Shown: positions 25,989 to 35,084 of the stretch, piece after piece | Layout: each line of letters begins with the position of its first letter | How positions within the stretch are numbered: the first letter of the stretch is position 1 | Source of the DNA: Fictibacillus nanhaiensis | Lineage (GTDB): Bacteria; Bacillota; Bacilli; Bacillales; Fictibacillaceae | DNA: 64,000 nt | Assembly (NCBI GenBank): GCA_017052515.1 | Contig: JAFHKR010000039.1 | Coordinates: 1 to 64,000, forward strand | Reading direction: 5' to 3' | Made by a program: the position numbers and the translations under genes | Notes under the pieces: generated by a model | The model's database searches: none | Told to the model about the DNA's origin: nothing | The model's input: only the letters and a program-made list of their open reading frames with translations

Positions 25989-26213
25989 TTGAAATCCATT
26001 ACTATTCAATTAGAATACGATGAAAGTACCTTTAAACCATCACAAGATATTGAAAGAATATTAGAAGAAAAACTTTCAGGTACAGATTTAAAACTGGTTT
26101 CCGTATACCCAACTGCAGATTGCAAAACGTTTGATATTATGAAGGACAAAGATTTAACAGGAGCAGGTGGACAAACTTCTCATGACAATGAGAAACCACC
26201 AAATAGAAACTGA
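25989..26213 (+). CDS. Small hypothetical protein (74 aa)
   Basis: Begins at TTG 25989 behind AGGAGAT. KSITIQLEYDESTFKPSQDI and KLVSVYPTADCKTFDIM suggest a small alpha/beta domain, followed by a polar tail (GAGGQTSHDNEKPPNRN). It has its own terminator. I do not recognise the family; similar short proteins occur in Bacillaceae. Confidence 0.65.
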   Translation: MKSITIQLEYDESTFKPSQDIERILEEKLSGTDLKLVSVYPTADCKTFDIMKDKDLTGAGGQTSHDNEKPPNRN

Positions 26214-26236
26214 GACGGGAATTCCCGTCATTTTTC
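26214..26236 (+). terminator. Terminator after the 74-aa gene
   Basis: GACGGGAATTCCCGTC is a perfect palindrome followed by ATTTTTC. Confidence 0.75.
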
Positions 26237-26378
26237 ATTTATACTTCTAATTTCCCAGGAAATCGACTTAAATTGACAGAATATATTGACAAATTTATAG
26301 TGATTATTTACTATTTAAATAACTAAACTTTTAAGACAAAAGTAAAGGAGATGGAAGAATTTAAGGAGGTTGAGGGAG

Positions 26379-26624
26379 ATGATAAGTGTGCCGCAATACC
26401 GTTTTATTCGTTTGATAACAGGTAGTGAGATATTAGATGTTGATATCTTTCTGTTCACTGACAAAACAACTGTAGTGGTAAGTATGCTTTATTACAAACA
26501 TGAACATATTATCATGTCCTCTCAGACAGCTCCTGATCGAAAAACGGCTTTAAAAAATGCCTTTCATACTTTCTATGAAACCAAATTCATCTACGATCAA
26601 AAACACCTTTCAGCTATAAACTAA
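26379..26624 (+). CDS. Small hypothetical protein (81 aa)
   Basis: Soluble 81-residue protein MISVPQYRFIRLITGSEILD... with a beta-rich first half and a helical end (RKTALKNAFHTFYETKF). AGGAGG at about 26362 serves ATG 26379; a TTG at 26370 is too close to that site. It lies 135 bp before the PAS kinase on the same strand. Function unknown. Confidence 0.6.
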   Translation: MISVPQYRFIRLITGSEILDVDIFLFTDKTTVVVSMLYYKHEHIIMSSQTAPDRKTALKNAFHTFYETKFIYDQKHLSAIN

Positions 26625-26759
26625 AAGAATCGAATAATCTAGCATTGAATAGTAAGAATATTTTTGAAAAAATATCTTTATTTGCAAAAGGACATATGTT
26701 TATAATTTAGGTAATCATGAACGAAACGTTTTGATTAACGTTTTTAATGGAGGGTGGGT

Positions 26760-28580
26760 ATGGAAACTTCAGATGGTCAAGTATTAAGAGATAGCCTTTT
26801 CATTAACCAAATGAAAACATATGCCAATCAATTTGAACATTCTGAAACACCTTTTCTTATCCAGAAAGATCGAACGTGGGTTTACGTAAATCCTGCAGCT
26901 AGAAAAATTTTAGAAGCGGAAGAAGATATAATTGGTCAGCCTATATGGAACAACCTGCCTAATGAGTTACATTCCTTAGTAGAAGAAAGAATTAAAGCAT
27001 GCGACATGGGTATTGCCCCTAAGCCCAGTGAACAAACTTGGATCACTCAAAAGGGTAACCATGTTCGATTAGAGGTAATTGGATTTCCCCTATTGTTCTC
27101 GTCACACGCCACACAAATCATTATCCGTAATTTAACTCAGCAGCACCTTGAAAAGAAAGAGACACTTGATCATTTAAAGCTTATTACAGAAAATATGATA
27201 GATATCATAGGAATAGTTAGTCGTGAAGGAATCTTTACCTATTTAACACCGTCCTATTTTTTAGTAACGGGTTATACAGAAAGTGAAGCAATTGGAACCA
27301 CACCCTTTAATCTTGTTCATCCTGATGATCGAGAAAGAGTCATTCATGAATTTACTCGTATGATTTTAGAACATGTACCTCTTACGATTGAATACAGATA
27401 TCTAAAGAAAGATGGCGTCTACATTTGGTTGGAGTCGAAAGGGACGCCTATCAATCATAAAAAAAACCAATCTGCTATAGTTGCGTCGCGAGACATTACG
27501 AAAAGAAAACAAGCAGAAGATGCGTTACGAAAGAATGAGTTTAAGCATCGTATTATTCTCGATCACAGCAATGATTTAATCTGTTCAGTCGACCCTGATG
27601 GAATGTATTTATACGCTTCTCTTTCTTATAAGAGTATTCTAGGGATCGAGCCCAATTTATTGATTGGCACAAATGCTTTGAACTGTGTTCACATGGAGGA
27701 TCATGAGAGTGTAGGAGAATATATAAAGTCAGTCGCAGCGCTGGAGAATCCTCTTCCTCTCATTTACCGAAAGATGCATGCTTCAGGTCATCCAGTTTTA
27801 TTAGAAGGTAAAGGAATGCCTATGGTGTCTGATGAAGGCGACATTGAGGGTATCGTTTTTATCTCTCGTGATATTACAGAAAAGAAAAAAGCAGATGAGT
27901 ATATACGAAATAGTGAGAAACTTGCAGTGTTAGGAGAACTAGCCGCTGGTGTTGCTCATGAGATCAGAAATCCACTAACATCCATTAAAGGTCTGTTTTC
28001 CTTAATGAAAAATAGCGAGATCGATCAAAGTAAACTCTTTTTATACAATGATGTGATCTGTGAAGAACTGAATCGGATTGAATCGATCGTTAATGAGTTT
28101 ATGGCTTTAGCGAAACCAGATGCTACACAATACAGGAAGAAAGTAAACATCATTCAGCTTCTTCAAGACACTGTGATGTTATTAACGTCTGAAGCTAATC
28201 TGTATAATGTTGAGATTCGTTTATTATTTAAAGAGAAGGATCTTTTTGTCTCGTGTGAAAAGAACCAGATTAAGCAAGTATTTGTCAATGTCATAAAAAA
28301 TGCGATTGAAGCTATGAATGATGGGGGAATCCTCACGATAGCGATTGAAGAAACAGTGGATCAAAAAGTTAAGCTGATCTTTGTAGATAATGGAATCGGA
28401 ATTGAAGAAGAGCGATTAAAGAGCATTGGTGTTCCATTCTTCACCAACAAGGAAAAAGGAATCGGTCTCGGTCTAACGGTTAGTAATAAAATTATTACAG
28501 AGCATAAGGGAGATCTGAAAGTAGAAAGTTATCCTGGAAAAGGTACAACCGTTTCAATCACTTTACAAAAAACAGAATAG
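26760..28580 (+). CDS. PAS-domain sporulation-type sensor histidine kinase
   Basis: 606-residue cytosolic kinase with three PAS domains (about 20-115, 135-255 and 265-380; the second and third each end in a PAC motif such as IVASRDITKRKQ and VFISRDITEKKK). These precede HisKA with H-box AAGVAHEIRNPLTSIKGL and an HATPase domain (N-box NVIKNAIEAM, G1 VDNGIGIEEE, G2 KGIGLGLTVSNK). ATG 26760 has GGAGGG just upstream. The layout resembles KinA/KinE of the Spo0 phosphorelay, and no response regulator is nearby. Direct phosphorylation of Spo0F is inference. Confidence 0.87.
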   Translation: METSDGQVLRDSLFINQMKTYANQFEHSETPFLIQKDRTWVYVNPAARKILEAEEDIIGQPIWNNLPNELHSLVEERIKACDMGIAPKPSEQTWITQKGNHVRLEVIGFPLLFSSHATQIIIRNLTQQHLEKKETLDHLKLITENMIDIIGIVSREGIFTYLTPSYFLVTGYTESEAIGTTPFNLVHPDDRERVIHEFTRMILEHVPLTIEYRYLKKDGVYIWLESKGTPINHKKNQSAIVASRDITKRKQAEDALRKNEFKHRIILDHSNDLICSVDPDGMYLYASLSYKSILGIEPNLLIGTNALNCVHMEDHESVGEYIKSVAALENPLPLIYRKMHASGHPVLLEGKGMPMVSDEGDIEGIVFISRDITEKKKADEYIRNSEKLAVLGELAAGVAHEIRNPLTSIKGLFSLMKNSEIDQSKLFLYNDVICEELNRIESIVNEFMALAKPDATQYRKKVNIIQLLQDTVMLLTSEANLYNVEIRLLFKEKDLFVSCEKNQIKQVFVNVIKNAIEAMNDGGILTIAIEETVDQKVKLIFVDNGIGIEEERLKSIGVPFFTNKEKGIGLGLTVSNKIITEHKGDLKVESYPGKGTTVSITLQKTE

Positions 28581-28615
28581 ATTTTAGAAAGTCATTGAAC
28601 GAGCGGAAGAGAGTA

Positions 28616-28726
28616 ATGACATTTGAAAATCAAAAATTTCAATAGGCTTACGACGAAAAGAAAGAAGAAGCTGATAAAGAGATCAATGATAAAGTAAAGG
28701 CATGGAAAGAAAAGTGGAAGAAATAA
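28616..28726 (+). pseudogene. Small charged helical gene interrupted by an amber codon
   Basis: ATG 28616 follows GGAAGAGAG. It reads MTFENQKFQ, TAG at 28643-28645, then AYDEKKEEADKEINDKVKAW and KEKWKK to a TAA at 28724-28726. Apart from the single stop this is a coherent 36-codon amphipathic helix, so I call it a recently inactivated small gene. Readthrough cannot be excluded. Confidence 0.45.
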
Positions 28727-28756
28727 ATGGGCTCTTATGAAATGAATAGACATAAA

Positions 28757-28798
28757 AAAGAAAGACTGAACTCTACCCATGAGAGTTCAGTCTTTTAA
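28757..28798. terminator. Bidirectional terminator
   Basis: Perfect 14-bp stem (28761-28774 with 28782-28795), A-rich before and T-rich after. It overlaps the stop codon of the convergent 51-aa gene. Confidence 0.85.
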
Positions 28799-28950
28799 AT
28801 GCCGTCAAATAGTTTGAAAACACTTCTTCCAAGTAGTCTGATGAGCCATATGATTAGTTCAGGAATAACTAATAGAAGATCAATCATAAAGTCTAGCCAT
28901 GTGTATGTTTCATTTCTTTGCTTCTTTTTCTTTTTACGCATAAGGGCCAT
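28795..28950 (-). CDS. Small membrane protein (51 aa)
   Basis: Reading leftward from ATG 28948-28950: a strongly basic start (MALMRKKKKKQRNETYTW), then one long hydrophobic stretch FMIDLLLVIPELIIWLIRLL and GRSVFKLFDGI. AAAGGTGATGG lies just upstream. A basic N-terminus plus one membrane helix and an amphipathic end is a common plan for small regulatory membrane proteins. No family recognised. Confidence 0.6.
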   Translation of the reverse strand: MALMRKKKKKQRNETYTWLDFMIDLLLVIPELIIWLIRLLGRSVFKLFDGI

Positions 28951-29148
28951 TTAGCCATCACCTTTACCTTTAATGAAGATAAAAAAATTTACTTTAATTA
29001 GAATTATATTTATGAAGTAAAGATTTGATTAAGAAGAACAGGACATTGGAAGCATAAGATTGTTTTTTTGAAATGTGATGAAAACAACCTCCACAGTTCT
29101 TCGTTCTTTTATGGATGACAAGATTAGTAAGTTGTTCCTATGAGTAAT

Positions 29149-29199
29149 TTTATATACGTTTACATAAAAAAATAGTTTCTTAATATTTCCACTCTATAA
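29149..29199 (+). promoter_or_regulatory. Possible PhoP boxes and promoter of the PhoD gene
   Basis: TTTATA (29149), TTTACA (29159) and TTAATA (29180) are spaced by about one helical turn or multiples of it, matching degenerate PhoP half-sites TT(A/C/T)A(C/T)A. A perfect -10 TATAAT follows at 29194-29199 with no good -35, as in PhoP-activated promoters. The match is weaker than that in front of the second phosphatase. Confidence 0.5.
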
Positions 29200-29240
29200 T
29201 GAACGAGTAATAAATTCATTTAAAAGGGGTTGCATCAAGT

Positions 29241-30989
29241 ATGGATGAAAGACCGATGGATGAATGGATTAAGAAACTCACAGAAGACAGCTTAAAAAAA
29301 AACAAACTGGATCGCAGAACGTTTCTTGCAGGTGCCGGAAAGATTGCAGGAATTTCACTGGGGCTTACCATTGCTCAGTCGCTAGGCAGTTACGAGGTGA
29401 ACGCAGCACCAACATTTAGAAATTATCCGTTCACGTTAGGTGTAGCATCAGGTGACCCGTTAGCAGACAGTGTTGTTCTATGGACAAGATTAGCACCAGA
29501 TCCATTGAATGGCGGAGGGATGCCAAATCAAGCTGTACCTGTAAAATGGGAGATCGCAGAAGATGAACGATTCAAAAAGATTGTGCAGAAGGGAACAGAA
29601 CTAGCGCGTCCAAATCTGGCGCACTCTGTACACATTGAAGTAGATGGACTTAAACCAAACCACATATACTACTATCGATTCAAAAGTGGCTATGAGTATA
29701 GCCCTGTAGGAAGAACGAAGACTCTTCCTAGAAAAGGTGAGAATGTAAAGAGTATGACTTTTGCATTTGCATCTTGTCAGCAATATGAACATGGTTTCTT
29801 TACGGCCTATCAGCATATGTCAGAAGAAGAGTTAGATTTTGTTGTTCATCTTGGCGACTACATATATGAATACGGACCTAATGAATATGTATCACCATCT
29901 GGCAATGTAAGAACGCATAGCGGTCCAGAAATTATGACACTCGAAGACTATCGAAACAGACATGCTCAGTACCGTTCTGATGGGAATTTAAAAGCAGCTC
30001 ATGCAGCATTTCCTTGGGTGGTAACGTGGGATGATCATGAAGTGGAGAACAACTATGCAAACATGATTCCTGAAAAAGGTCAGTCTGTTGAGGCATTTGT
30101 CAAACGTCGTGCGGCGGGTTATCAAGCGTATTATGAGCACATGCCACTTCGCCGATCTTCCTTGCCACATGGAGCCGACATGCTACTCTATCGAGATTTC
30201 ACGTATGGAAACTTGGCGATGTTCAATGTAATGGATACACGACAATATCGGGATGATCAAGCAAACGGAGATGGCAGTAAGCCGCCTACTCCTGAATCTC
30301 AAGATCCGAATCGTACTTTAACAGGGATAGAACAGGAACGATGGTTGCTTCAAAACTTAGGAAACTCTAAAGCACATTGGAATGTTCTTGCTCAGCAAGT
30401 ATTCTTCGCACAAAGAAACTATGGTACGGCTGATGCGCCACGATTGAGTATGGATGCATGGGACGGATACACGGCATCTCGTGAACGCATCACAAATTTT
30501 ATACAATCCAAGAATTTAAATAATGTTATCGTACTAACAGGTGATGTACATGCGAGCTGGGCGTGCGATCTAAAAGCGGATTACAATGATTCATCTTCAA
30601 ATGTAATTGGAGCTGAATTTGTTGGAACATCCATCACCTCTGGTGGGAACGGTGCCGATAAACGTTCAGATACAGATAAGATATTAGGTTTAAATCCTCA
30701 TATTAAATTCTTCAACGATTATCGAGGTTATGTTCGATGTACGGTTACTCCTGAAGAGTGGAGGGCTGATTATCGAGTCGTCCCGTTCGTAACGTCACCA
30801 GGTGCTGCTATCTCAACGCGTGCTTCATTTGTCTATAAAAAAGATCAAAATGGTCTGCAACAGGTGGGGGCAGCGAAGGTTGCAGAAGGAGTTAAGGTAT
30901 CTAGCGAAGTAGAAGAAGATCGAAACCGTGCTCATGGTAAAGCGCATGAGAAGCAGATGAAGAAAACCGGTGTAAAAGCTACGCAATAA
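29241..30989 (+). CDS. phoD: Alkaline phosphatase D (PhoD-type), Tat-exported
   Basis: 582-residue secreted phosphodiesterase/phosphomonoesterase using Fe3+/Ca2+. A twin-arginine signal sits at residues 23-50 (LDRRTFLAGAGKIAGISLGL). A PhoD N-terminal domain covers about 60-165 (NYPFTLGVASGDPLADSVVL), then the metallophosphatase domain with FASCQQYEHG (Cys ligand), VVHLGDYIYEYG and WDDHEVENNY. VLTGDVHASWA supplies the last His. GGGGTTGC is the ribosome site. PhoD releases phosphate from organic esters and wall teichoic acid during phosphate starvation, consistent with the PhoP-like sites upstream. No tatAC pair is adjacent, unlike in B. subtilis. Confidence 0.92.
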   Translation: MDERPMDEWIKKLTEDSLKKNKLDRRTFLAGAGKIAGISLGLTIAQSLGSYEVNAAPTFRNYPFTLGVASGDPLADSVVLWTRLAPDPLNGGGMPNQAVPVKWEIAEDERFKKIVQKGTELARPNLAHSVHIEVDGLKPNHIYYYRFKSGYEYSPVGRTKTLPRKGENVKSMTFAFASCQQYEHGFFTAYQHMSEEELDFVVHLGDYIYEYGPNEYVSPSGNVRTHSGPEIMTLEDYRNRHAQYRSDGNLKAAHAAFPWVVTWDDHEVENNYANMIPEKGQSVEAFVKRRAAGYQAYYEHMPLRRSSLPHGADMLLYRDFTYGNLAMFNVMDTRQYRDDQANGDGSKPPTPESQDPNRTLTGIEQERWLLQNLGNSKAHWNVLAQQVFFAQRNYGTADAPRLSMDAWDGYTASRERITNFIQSKNLNNVIVLTGDVHASWACDLKADYNDSSSNVIGAEFVGTSITSGGNGADKRSDTDKILGLNPHIKFFNDYRGYVRCTVTPEEWRADYRVVPFVTSPGAAISTRASFVYKKDQNGLQQVGAAKVAEGVKVSSEVEEDRNRAHGKAHEKQMKKTGVKATQ

Positions 30990-30997
30990 AATGTGGA

Positions 30998-31034
30998 GAG
31001 GATGGATGGAAAGTTATAATCCATCCTTCTTTTA
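30998..31034 (+). terminator. Terminator after phoD
   Basis: AGGATGGAT pairs with ATCCATCCT, followed by TCTTTTAG. Confidence 0.75.
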
Positions 31035-31079
31035 GTTTGGTTGGTATATATCTAACGTGTTTTTATTCACAGCATGATC

Positions 31080-31132
31080 TTAACAATGATTAACTTATCT
31101 GTAATCTAGGGTTTATATTTTATAAATATACT
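31080..31132 (+). promoter_or_regulatory. PhoP-box promoter of the metallophosphoesterase gene
   Basis: TTAACA (31080-31085), TTAACT (31090-31095) and TGTAAT (31100-31105) repeat at exactly 10 bp, the geometry of tandem PhoP dimer boxes. The -10 candidate TATACT is at 31127-31132, placing the boxes in the expected activator zone. No consensus -35 is present. Confidence 0.65.
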
Positions 31133-31172
31133 TTTCATGTAGGATTAACATCTTGATAGGAGAGAGAATAAA

Positions 31173-32570
31173 ATGACGAATTCCTTTGATGAACAGCACC
31201 CAGACCAAAAATCTAAGATTACGCGTAGAACGTTTATTGAACGCACAACAAAGGTAGCAGGACTTTCCCTAGGGTTAACTTTTATAAATCCAATGACCTC
31301 ACTAGACGTTCTAGCTGATCGTGGTAAAAAAATGAGTCGCAAAAAGCCACTACTTGTTTTTCCAGTTGTCAGTGATGTACATATGAATGAAACGTCCGAT
31401 CAAACCTTCAATAAATTTAAAGAGACTCTCAAACAATTAAACCAACTCGTACCTAAGCAAGATGCATTTGCTGTAGTAGGTGACTTAACAGACAATGGTC
31501 TAGTACCGGAATATGAGAAGTTCAAAACGGCTTATGAAGCAAATAAACAATCAAAAGCTGTTTCGCTGATCGCAATCGGAAACCATGATTATTGGAACGG
31601 TTTACCAGAGGCTGATGCTCAAAGGCGCTTTTTAGAAGTAACAAAAATGCCGGCAATCTACTATCACAAGATTATCAAAGGGTATCATTTTATTGTGCTT
31701 GGGACTGAGGATGGGGTGACAGAGGGTACGTTCTCTGTTAAACAAATCAAATGGTTGTCTGAAAAGTTAAAGCAAGCACATACCGATGATCCGAAGAAAC
31801 CCATCTTTGTTTTCCATCACCAGCCGATCAAAGATACCATGTACGGAAGTGAGTGGGGCTTTACAGTGAATAGAGATTTATTCTACGATACGTTGAAAAA
31901 ATATCCGCAAGTCATTACATTCTCAGGCCACACACACTATCCATTAGATGATCCTAGAATTATTCACCAAAAAGATTTTACAACGATCGGTACTTCAACT
32001 GGCGCGTATCTATGGCTGGACGCTGGACGTATACAAGGAGAAGTTCCTGAAGGAGCAGATATTCTAAACCAAGCTTTAATCGTCGAAGTGTATGAGAATA
32101 AGGTGTTAATTAATCGCCGTGATATCCATAATAAGGATTGGACAGGTGAACCGTTTGAAATTAGTGTTCCTGCCAATAAGAATAGTTTTAAATATACGGA
32201 TGCTAGAAAAGATAAAAAACCACCATTTTTTACAAACGATGCGATGCTTTCTATTGCGAACGACATGACGACAGCTACTAGTCTTTCAATTATGTTTACA
32301 CAAGCAAAAGACAATCTGCTCGTTCATGATTATAAAGTAATCGTTACAAACCTAGAGACCAAAGAAGTGGCGAAAGAATATTTAGGTTTTTCAGAGTTCT
32401 ATAAAGATCCTGTTCCTAATCCTCTCATTCTTAATCTTGAAGGGTTAGCACCATCTACAACGTATGATATAGAAGTGTTTGCACTCGATGCATATGGAAA
32501 TATCAGTGGAAATTCAATCAAGGCCATAGGCAGAACAAAGAAAGGTGAGCCAATAGCTAAGGTTGAGTAA
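31173..32570 (+). CDS. Tat-exported calcineurin-like metallophosphoesterase
   Basis: 465 aa. The twin-arginine signal is ITRRTFIERTTKVAGLSLGL (R18/R19). The metallophosphatase core (about 50-290) shows all five blocks: VVSDVHMNE, VVGDLTDNG, GNHDYWNG, FHHQP and FSGHTHYP. A C-terminal region (about 340-460) looks like a fibronectin-III-type domain (LEGLAPSTTYDIEVFALDAY). It is distinct from PhoD in fold group but shares the export route and the PhoP-like promoter, so it is probably a second phosphate-scavenging enzyme. GAGAGAG serves the ATG. Confidence 0.87.
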   Translation: MTNSFDEQHPDQKSKITRRTFIERTTKVAGLSLGLTFINPMTSLDVLADRGKKMSRKKPLLVFPVVSDVHMNETSDQTFNKFKETLKQLNQLVPKQDAFAVVGDLTDNGLVPEYEKFKTAYEANKQSKAVSLIAIGNHDYWNGLPEADAQRRFLEVTKMPAIYYHKIIKGYHFIVLGTEDGVTEGTFSVKQIKWLSEKLKQAHTDDPKKPIFVFHHQPIKDTMYGSEWGFTVNRDLFYDTLKKYPQVITFSGHTHYPLDDPRIIHQKDFTTIGTSTGAYLWLDAGRIQGEVPEGADILNQALIVEVYENKVLINRRDIHNKDWTGEPFEISVPANKNSFKYTDARKDKKPPFFTNDAMLSIANDMTTATSLSIMFTQAKDNLLVHDYKVIVTNLETKEVAKEYLGFSEFYKDPVPNPLILNLEGLAPSTTYDIEVFALDAYGNISGNSIKAIGRTKKGEPIAKVE

Positions 32571-32593
32571 GTAAAATTACACTTTTGGGAATC

Positions 32594-32705
32594 GGACAGA
32601 TAAACGCTCGAATTGGACAGATTAATCTTTCAATTGGACAGATTAACACTGGAATCCGACAGATTCGTTATGCAATCCGACAGATTAACGTTTGAAGTGT
32701 ACAAA
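32594..32705. repeat. Intergenic 21-bp-phased array C (GACAG word)
   Basis: GACAG starts at 32595, 32616, 32637, 32658 and 32679, exactly 21 bp apart, with a degenerate sixth unit (TACAA) at 32700. Units read roughly AATTGGACAGATTAAC or AATCCGACAGATTAAC. It sits between the convergent phosphoesterase and topB genes, before their terminator. Confidence 0.8.
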
Positions 32706-32727
32706 ATCAATTCTCTTAAATCTAAAG

Positions 32728-32796
32728 AAAGCTGACTTCATGAGGTCAAAACAGCAGTAACATGCTATTTTTCGGCCTCATAAGTCAGCTTTTTGT
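32728..32796. terminator. Bidirectional terminator between convergent genes
   Basis: AAAGCTGACTT and AAGTCAGCTTT arms, with an inner TGAGG/CCTCA pairing and a T tract. Confidence 0.75.
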
Positions 32797-34893
32797 CTAT
32801 TTTTTATCTTTCATCGCTGCTTTTAATGCATCAGCCAAACTATTACCAAAGCCTTCGTCCTCTTTGTTGTTTGCGCTGTATTTTTTGAGAAGCTGGCGTT
32901 CTTCTCGCTTTGTAACCTTCTTTTTCTTGTCGTCTGCTTTTTCCACTACATTACATGGCTTGCATTGGAAGTATGTGCCTGCTTTTCCGTTGTGAAGCTC
33001 CATCTTCTTGTGGCACTGCGGACAGCGTCGGTTTGATAGCTTCGGATCTTTACGGCGACGGTACGAACACTCACGATCGGAGCATACAAGCACTTTGCCG
33101 TCACGCCCTTTAACTTCTTTTAAAAGTTTACCGCACTCCGGACACTTGGAACCAGTAAGATTGTGAGCGCGATATTCCTGCGAGCTAGATTTAATTTCCA
33201 TTACTAGCTGTTTTGTTTGTTTACGGATGTTCTCTAGAAACTCTTTCGGATTTCCTTTTCCACGGGCGATGGCTTCAAGGTCTTGCTCCCATTTAGCCGT
33301 GAGTTCAGGTGACTTCAGCTCATCGTTCACAAGCTCGATCAACTGCTTTCCTTTCGGCGTAGGGTGAAGCTTATTGTTTTTTCGGTCAAGAACTTCAGAA
33401 CCTAGCAGTCTTTCAATGATATCAGCCCGTGTTGCAGGTGTGCCTAGACTGTATTTTTCCATACGAGATAAAAGGTCAGCCTCTGTAAAACGGGAAGGAG
33501 GTTCTGTTAACTTTTTCTCCGTGTTTACCTCTTTTACAGATAACGATTGCCCTTCTTTGAGATTTGCGAGGGCACGCGGGCTTTCTTCTTCTTTACCAGA
33601 CAGCACTTTAAATCCTGGATCAAGCACTAGCGTTTCACGGGCCATAAATGTTTCACCCGCAACGTTTAATGTAGCGGTCAACGTTTCCAATCGATACGCT
33701 GGGTAAAATAGAGCAAGGAATCGGCGTGCGATTAAATCATAAAGTTTACGCTCATCGTTATCAAGATCACCTAAGTGCAACGGTTCATCAGTCGGAATGA
33801 TCGCATGGTGGTCCGTTACTTTTGAATCGTTAAATACTTTCTTTGCGACCACATTTCCTTTTTGTTTTAACAGAGGCTGCACTTCTTCGCGGTATCCAGA
33901 TGACATTCCTTGAAGGCGATCAAACATCGTATTTTCCATATCTTTTGTTAAGTAGCGGGAATCTGTTCTTGGATACGTAACAAGCTTATATTGCTCATAA
34001 AGCTTTTGAAGAACAGATGATGTTTTTTTAGCAGAGAACCCGAAACGGCGGTTCGCATCACGCTGAAGTTCAGTAAGATCGTAAGGCATCGGATGCGCCT
34101 CTGTTTTTTCTTTCTTTTGAAGGGAAGAAACAGTTGCTTGCTGTCCCTTTACTTTACTAACGATCTCTGTCGCTTTTTTCTCTTCAAAAAGACGCTTCTC
34201 TCCGTTATGTTCCCATGTTGCTTTTAACATGCCGATGGTCGCATCAATTGTCCAGAAATCTTTCGGCTGAAATGCGTTAATCTCTTGCTCGCGCTCTAAG
34301 ATCATGGCAAGTGTCGGTGTCTGTACACGGCCAGCAGAGAGCGGATCATTGTATTTCGTTGTTAGTGCACGAGTCACGTTTAGTCCGATGAGCCAATCTG
34401 CTTCAGAACGGCAAACGGCAGATTGATAAAGGTTGTCATATTGTTTAGCGGGTTTGAGTTGATTGAACCCATCACGAATCGCTTTATCCGTTTGAGACGA
34501 GATCCATAAACGCTTCACTGGCTTTTGCCATCTCACTTTTTCCATGATCCATCGCGCAACAAGTTCACCTTCACGTCCAGCATCGGTCGCAATAACAAGT
34601 TCACTTATATCTTTGCGTTTAGCAAGCTGTTCGATCGCACGGAATTGGGGACTGACTTGGCGTATCACTTTTAATCCCATATGTTTTGGGATGATGGGCA
34701 GATCTTCTAAACGCCATTGTTTATATTGCTTGTCATAGTCTTCTGGCATTTTTAATTCAACTAAGTGACCGAGTGCCCATGTAACGATGTGCTTCGGTCC
34801 TTCAATATAGCTTTTATTTTGTTGCTTACAGCCAAGAACTCGCGCAAGATCGCGCGCCACGCTCGGCTTTTCAGCAAGGATTAATTGTTTCAT
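32797..34893 (-). CDS. topB: DNA topoisomerase III
   Basis: Type IA topoisomerase, 698 aa. Toprim domain with MKQLILAEKPSVARDLARVL and ELVIATDAGREGELVARWIM; SAGRVQTPTLAMIL; the active-site Tyr is Y307 in LVTYPRTDSRYLT. The C-terminus has two treble-clef zinc-binding modules (CPECGKLL...CSDREC and CPQCHKKM...CKPC) and a Lys-rich tail. It resolves single-stranded and hemicatenated DNA. GAAAGGGG precedes the ATG. It is monocistronic. The chromosomal context and full length argue against a plasmid topoisomerase. Confidence 0.95.
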   Translation of the reverse strand: MKQLILAEKPSVARDLARVLGCKQQNKSYIEGPKHIVTWALGHLVELKMPEDYDKQYKQWRLEDLPIIPKHMGLKVIRQVSPQFRAIEQLAKRKDISELVIATDAGREGELVARWIMEKVRWQKPVKRLWISSQTDKAIRDGFNQLKPAKQYDNLYQSAVCRSEADWLIGLNVTRALTTKYNDPLSAGRVQTPTLAMILEREQEINAFQPKDFWTIDATIGMLKATWEHNGEKRLFEEKKATEIVSKVKGQQATVSSLQKKEKTEAHPMPYDLTELQRDANRRFGFSAKKTSSVLQKLYEQYKLVTYPRTDSRYLTKDMENTMFDRLQGMSSGYREEVQPLLKQKGNVVAKKVFNDSKVTDHHAIIPTDEPLHLGDLDNDERKLYDLIARRFLALFYPAYRLETLTATLNVAGETFMARETLVLDPGFKVLSGKEEESPRALANLKEGQSLSVKEVNTEKKLTEPPSRFTEADLLSRMEKYSLGTPATRADIIERLLGSEVLDRKNNKLHPTPKGKQLIELVNDELKSPELTAKWEQDLEAIARGKGNPKEFLENIRKQTKQLVMEIKSSSQEYRAHNLTGSKCPECGKLLKEVKGRDGKVLVCSDRECSYRRRKDPKLSNRRCPQCHKKMELHNGKAGTYFQCKPCNVVEKADDKKKKVTKREERQLLKKYSANNKEDEGFGNSLADALKAAMKDKK

Positions 34894-35084
34894 AGTGTAC
34901 CCCTTTCAAACTTCTACTTTAGTCATTATAACAGAGTGTAAAAATAAGAAAAAAATGAAGATTTATTTCTCCTTCATGGTTTCTAAATCCTGTATACTGA
35001 ATAGTGAGTCTATTTTACTTTGTTAAGTATTTTTTGATTAATATAGTGACACAGTTTCGGTATAACTGAGAGGGGAAAGGGAAC

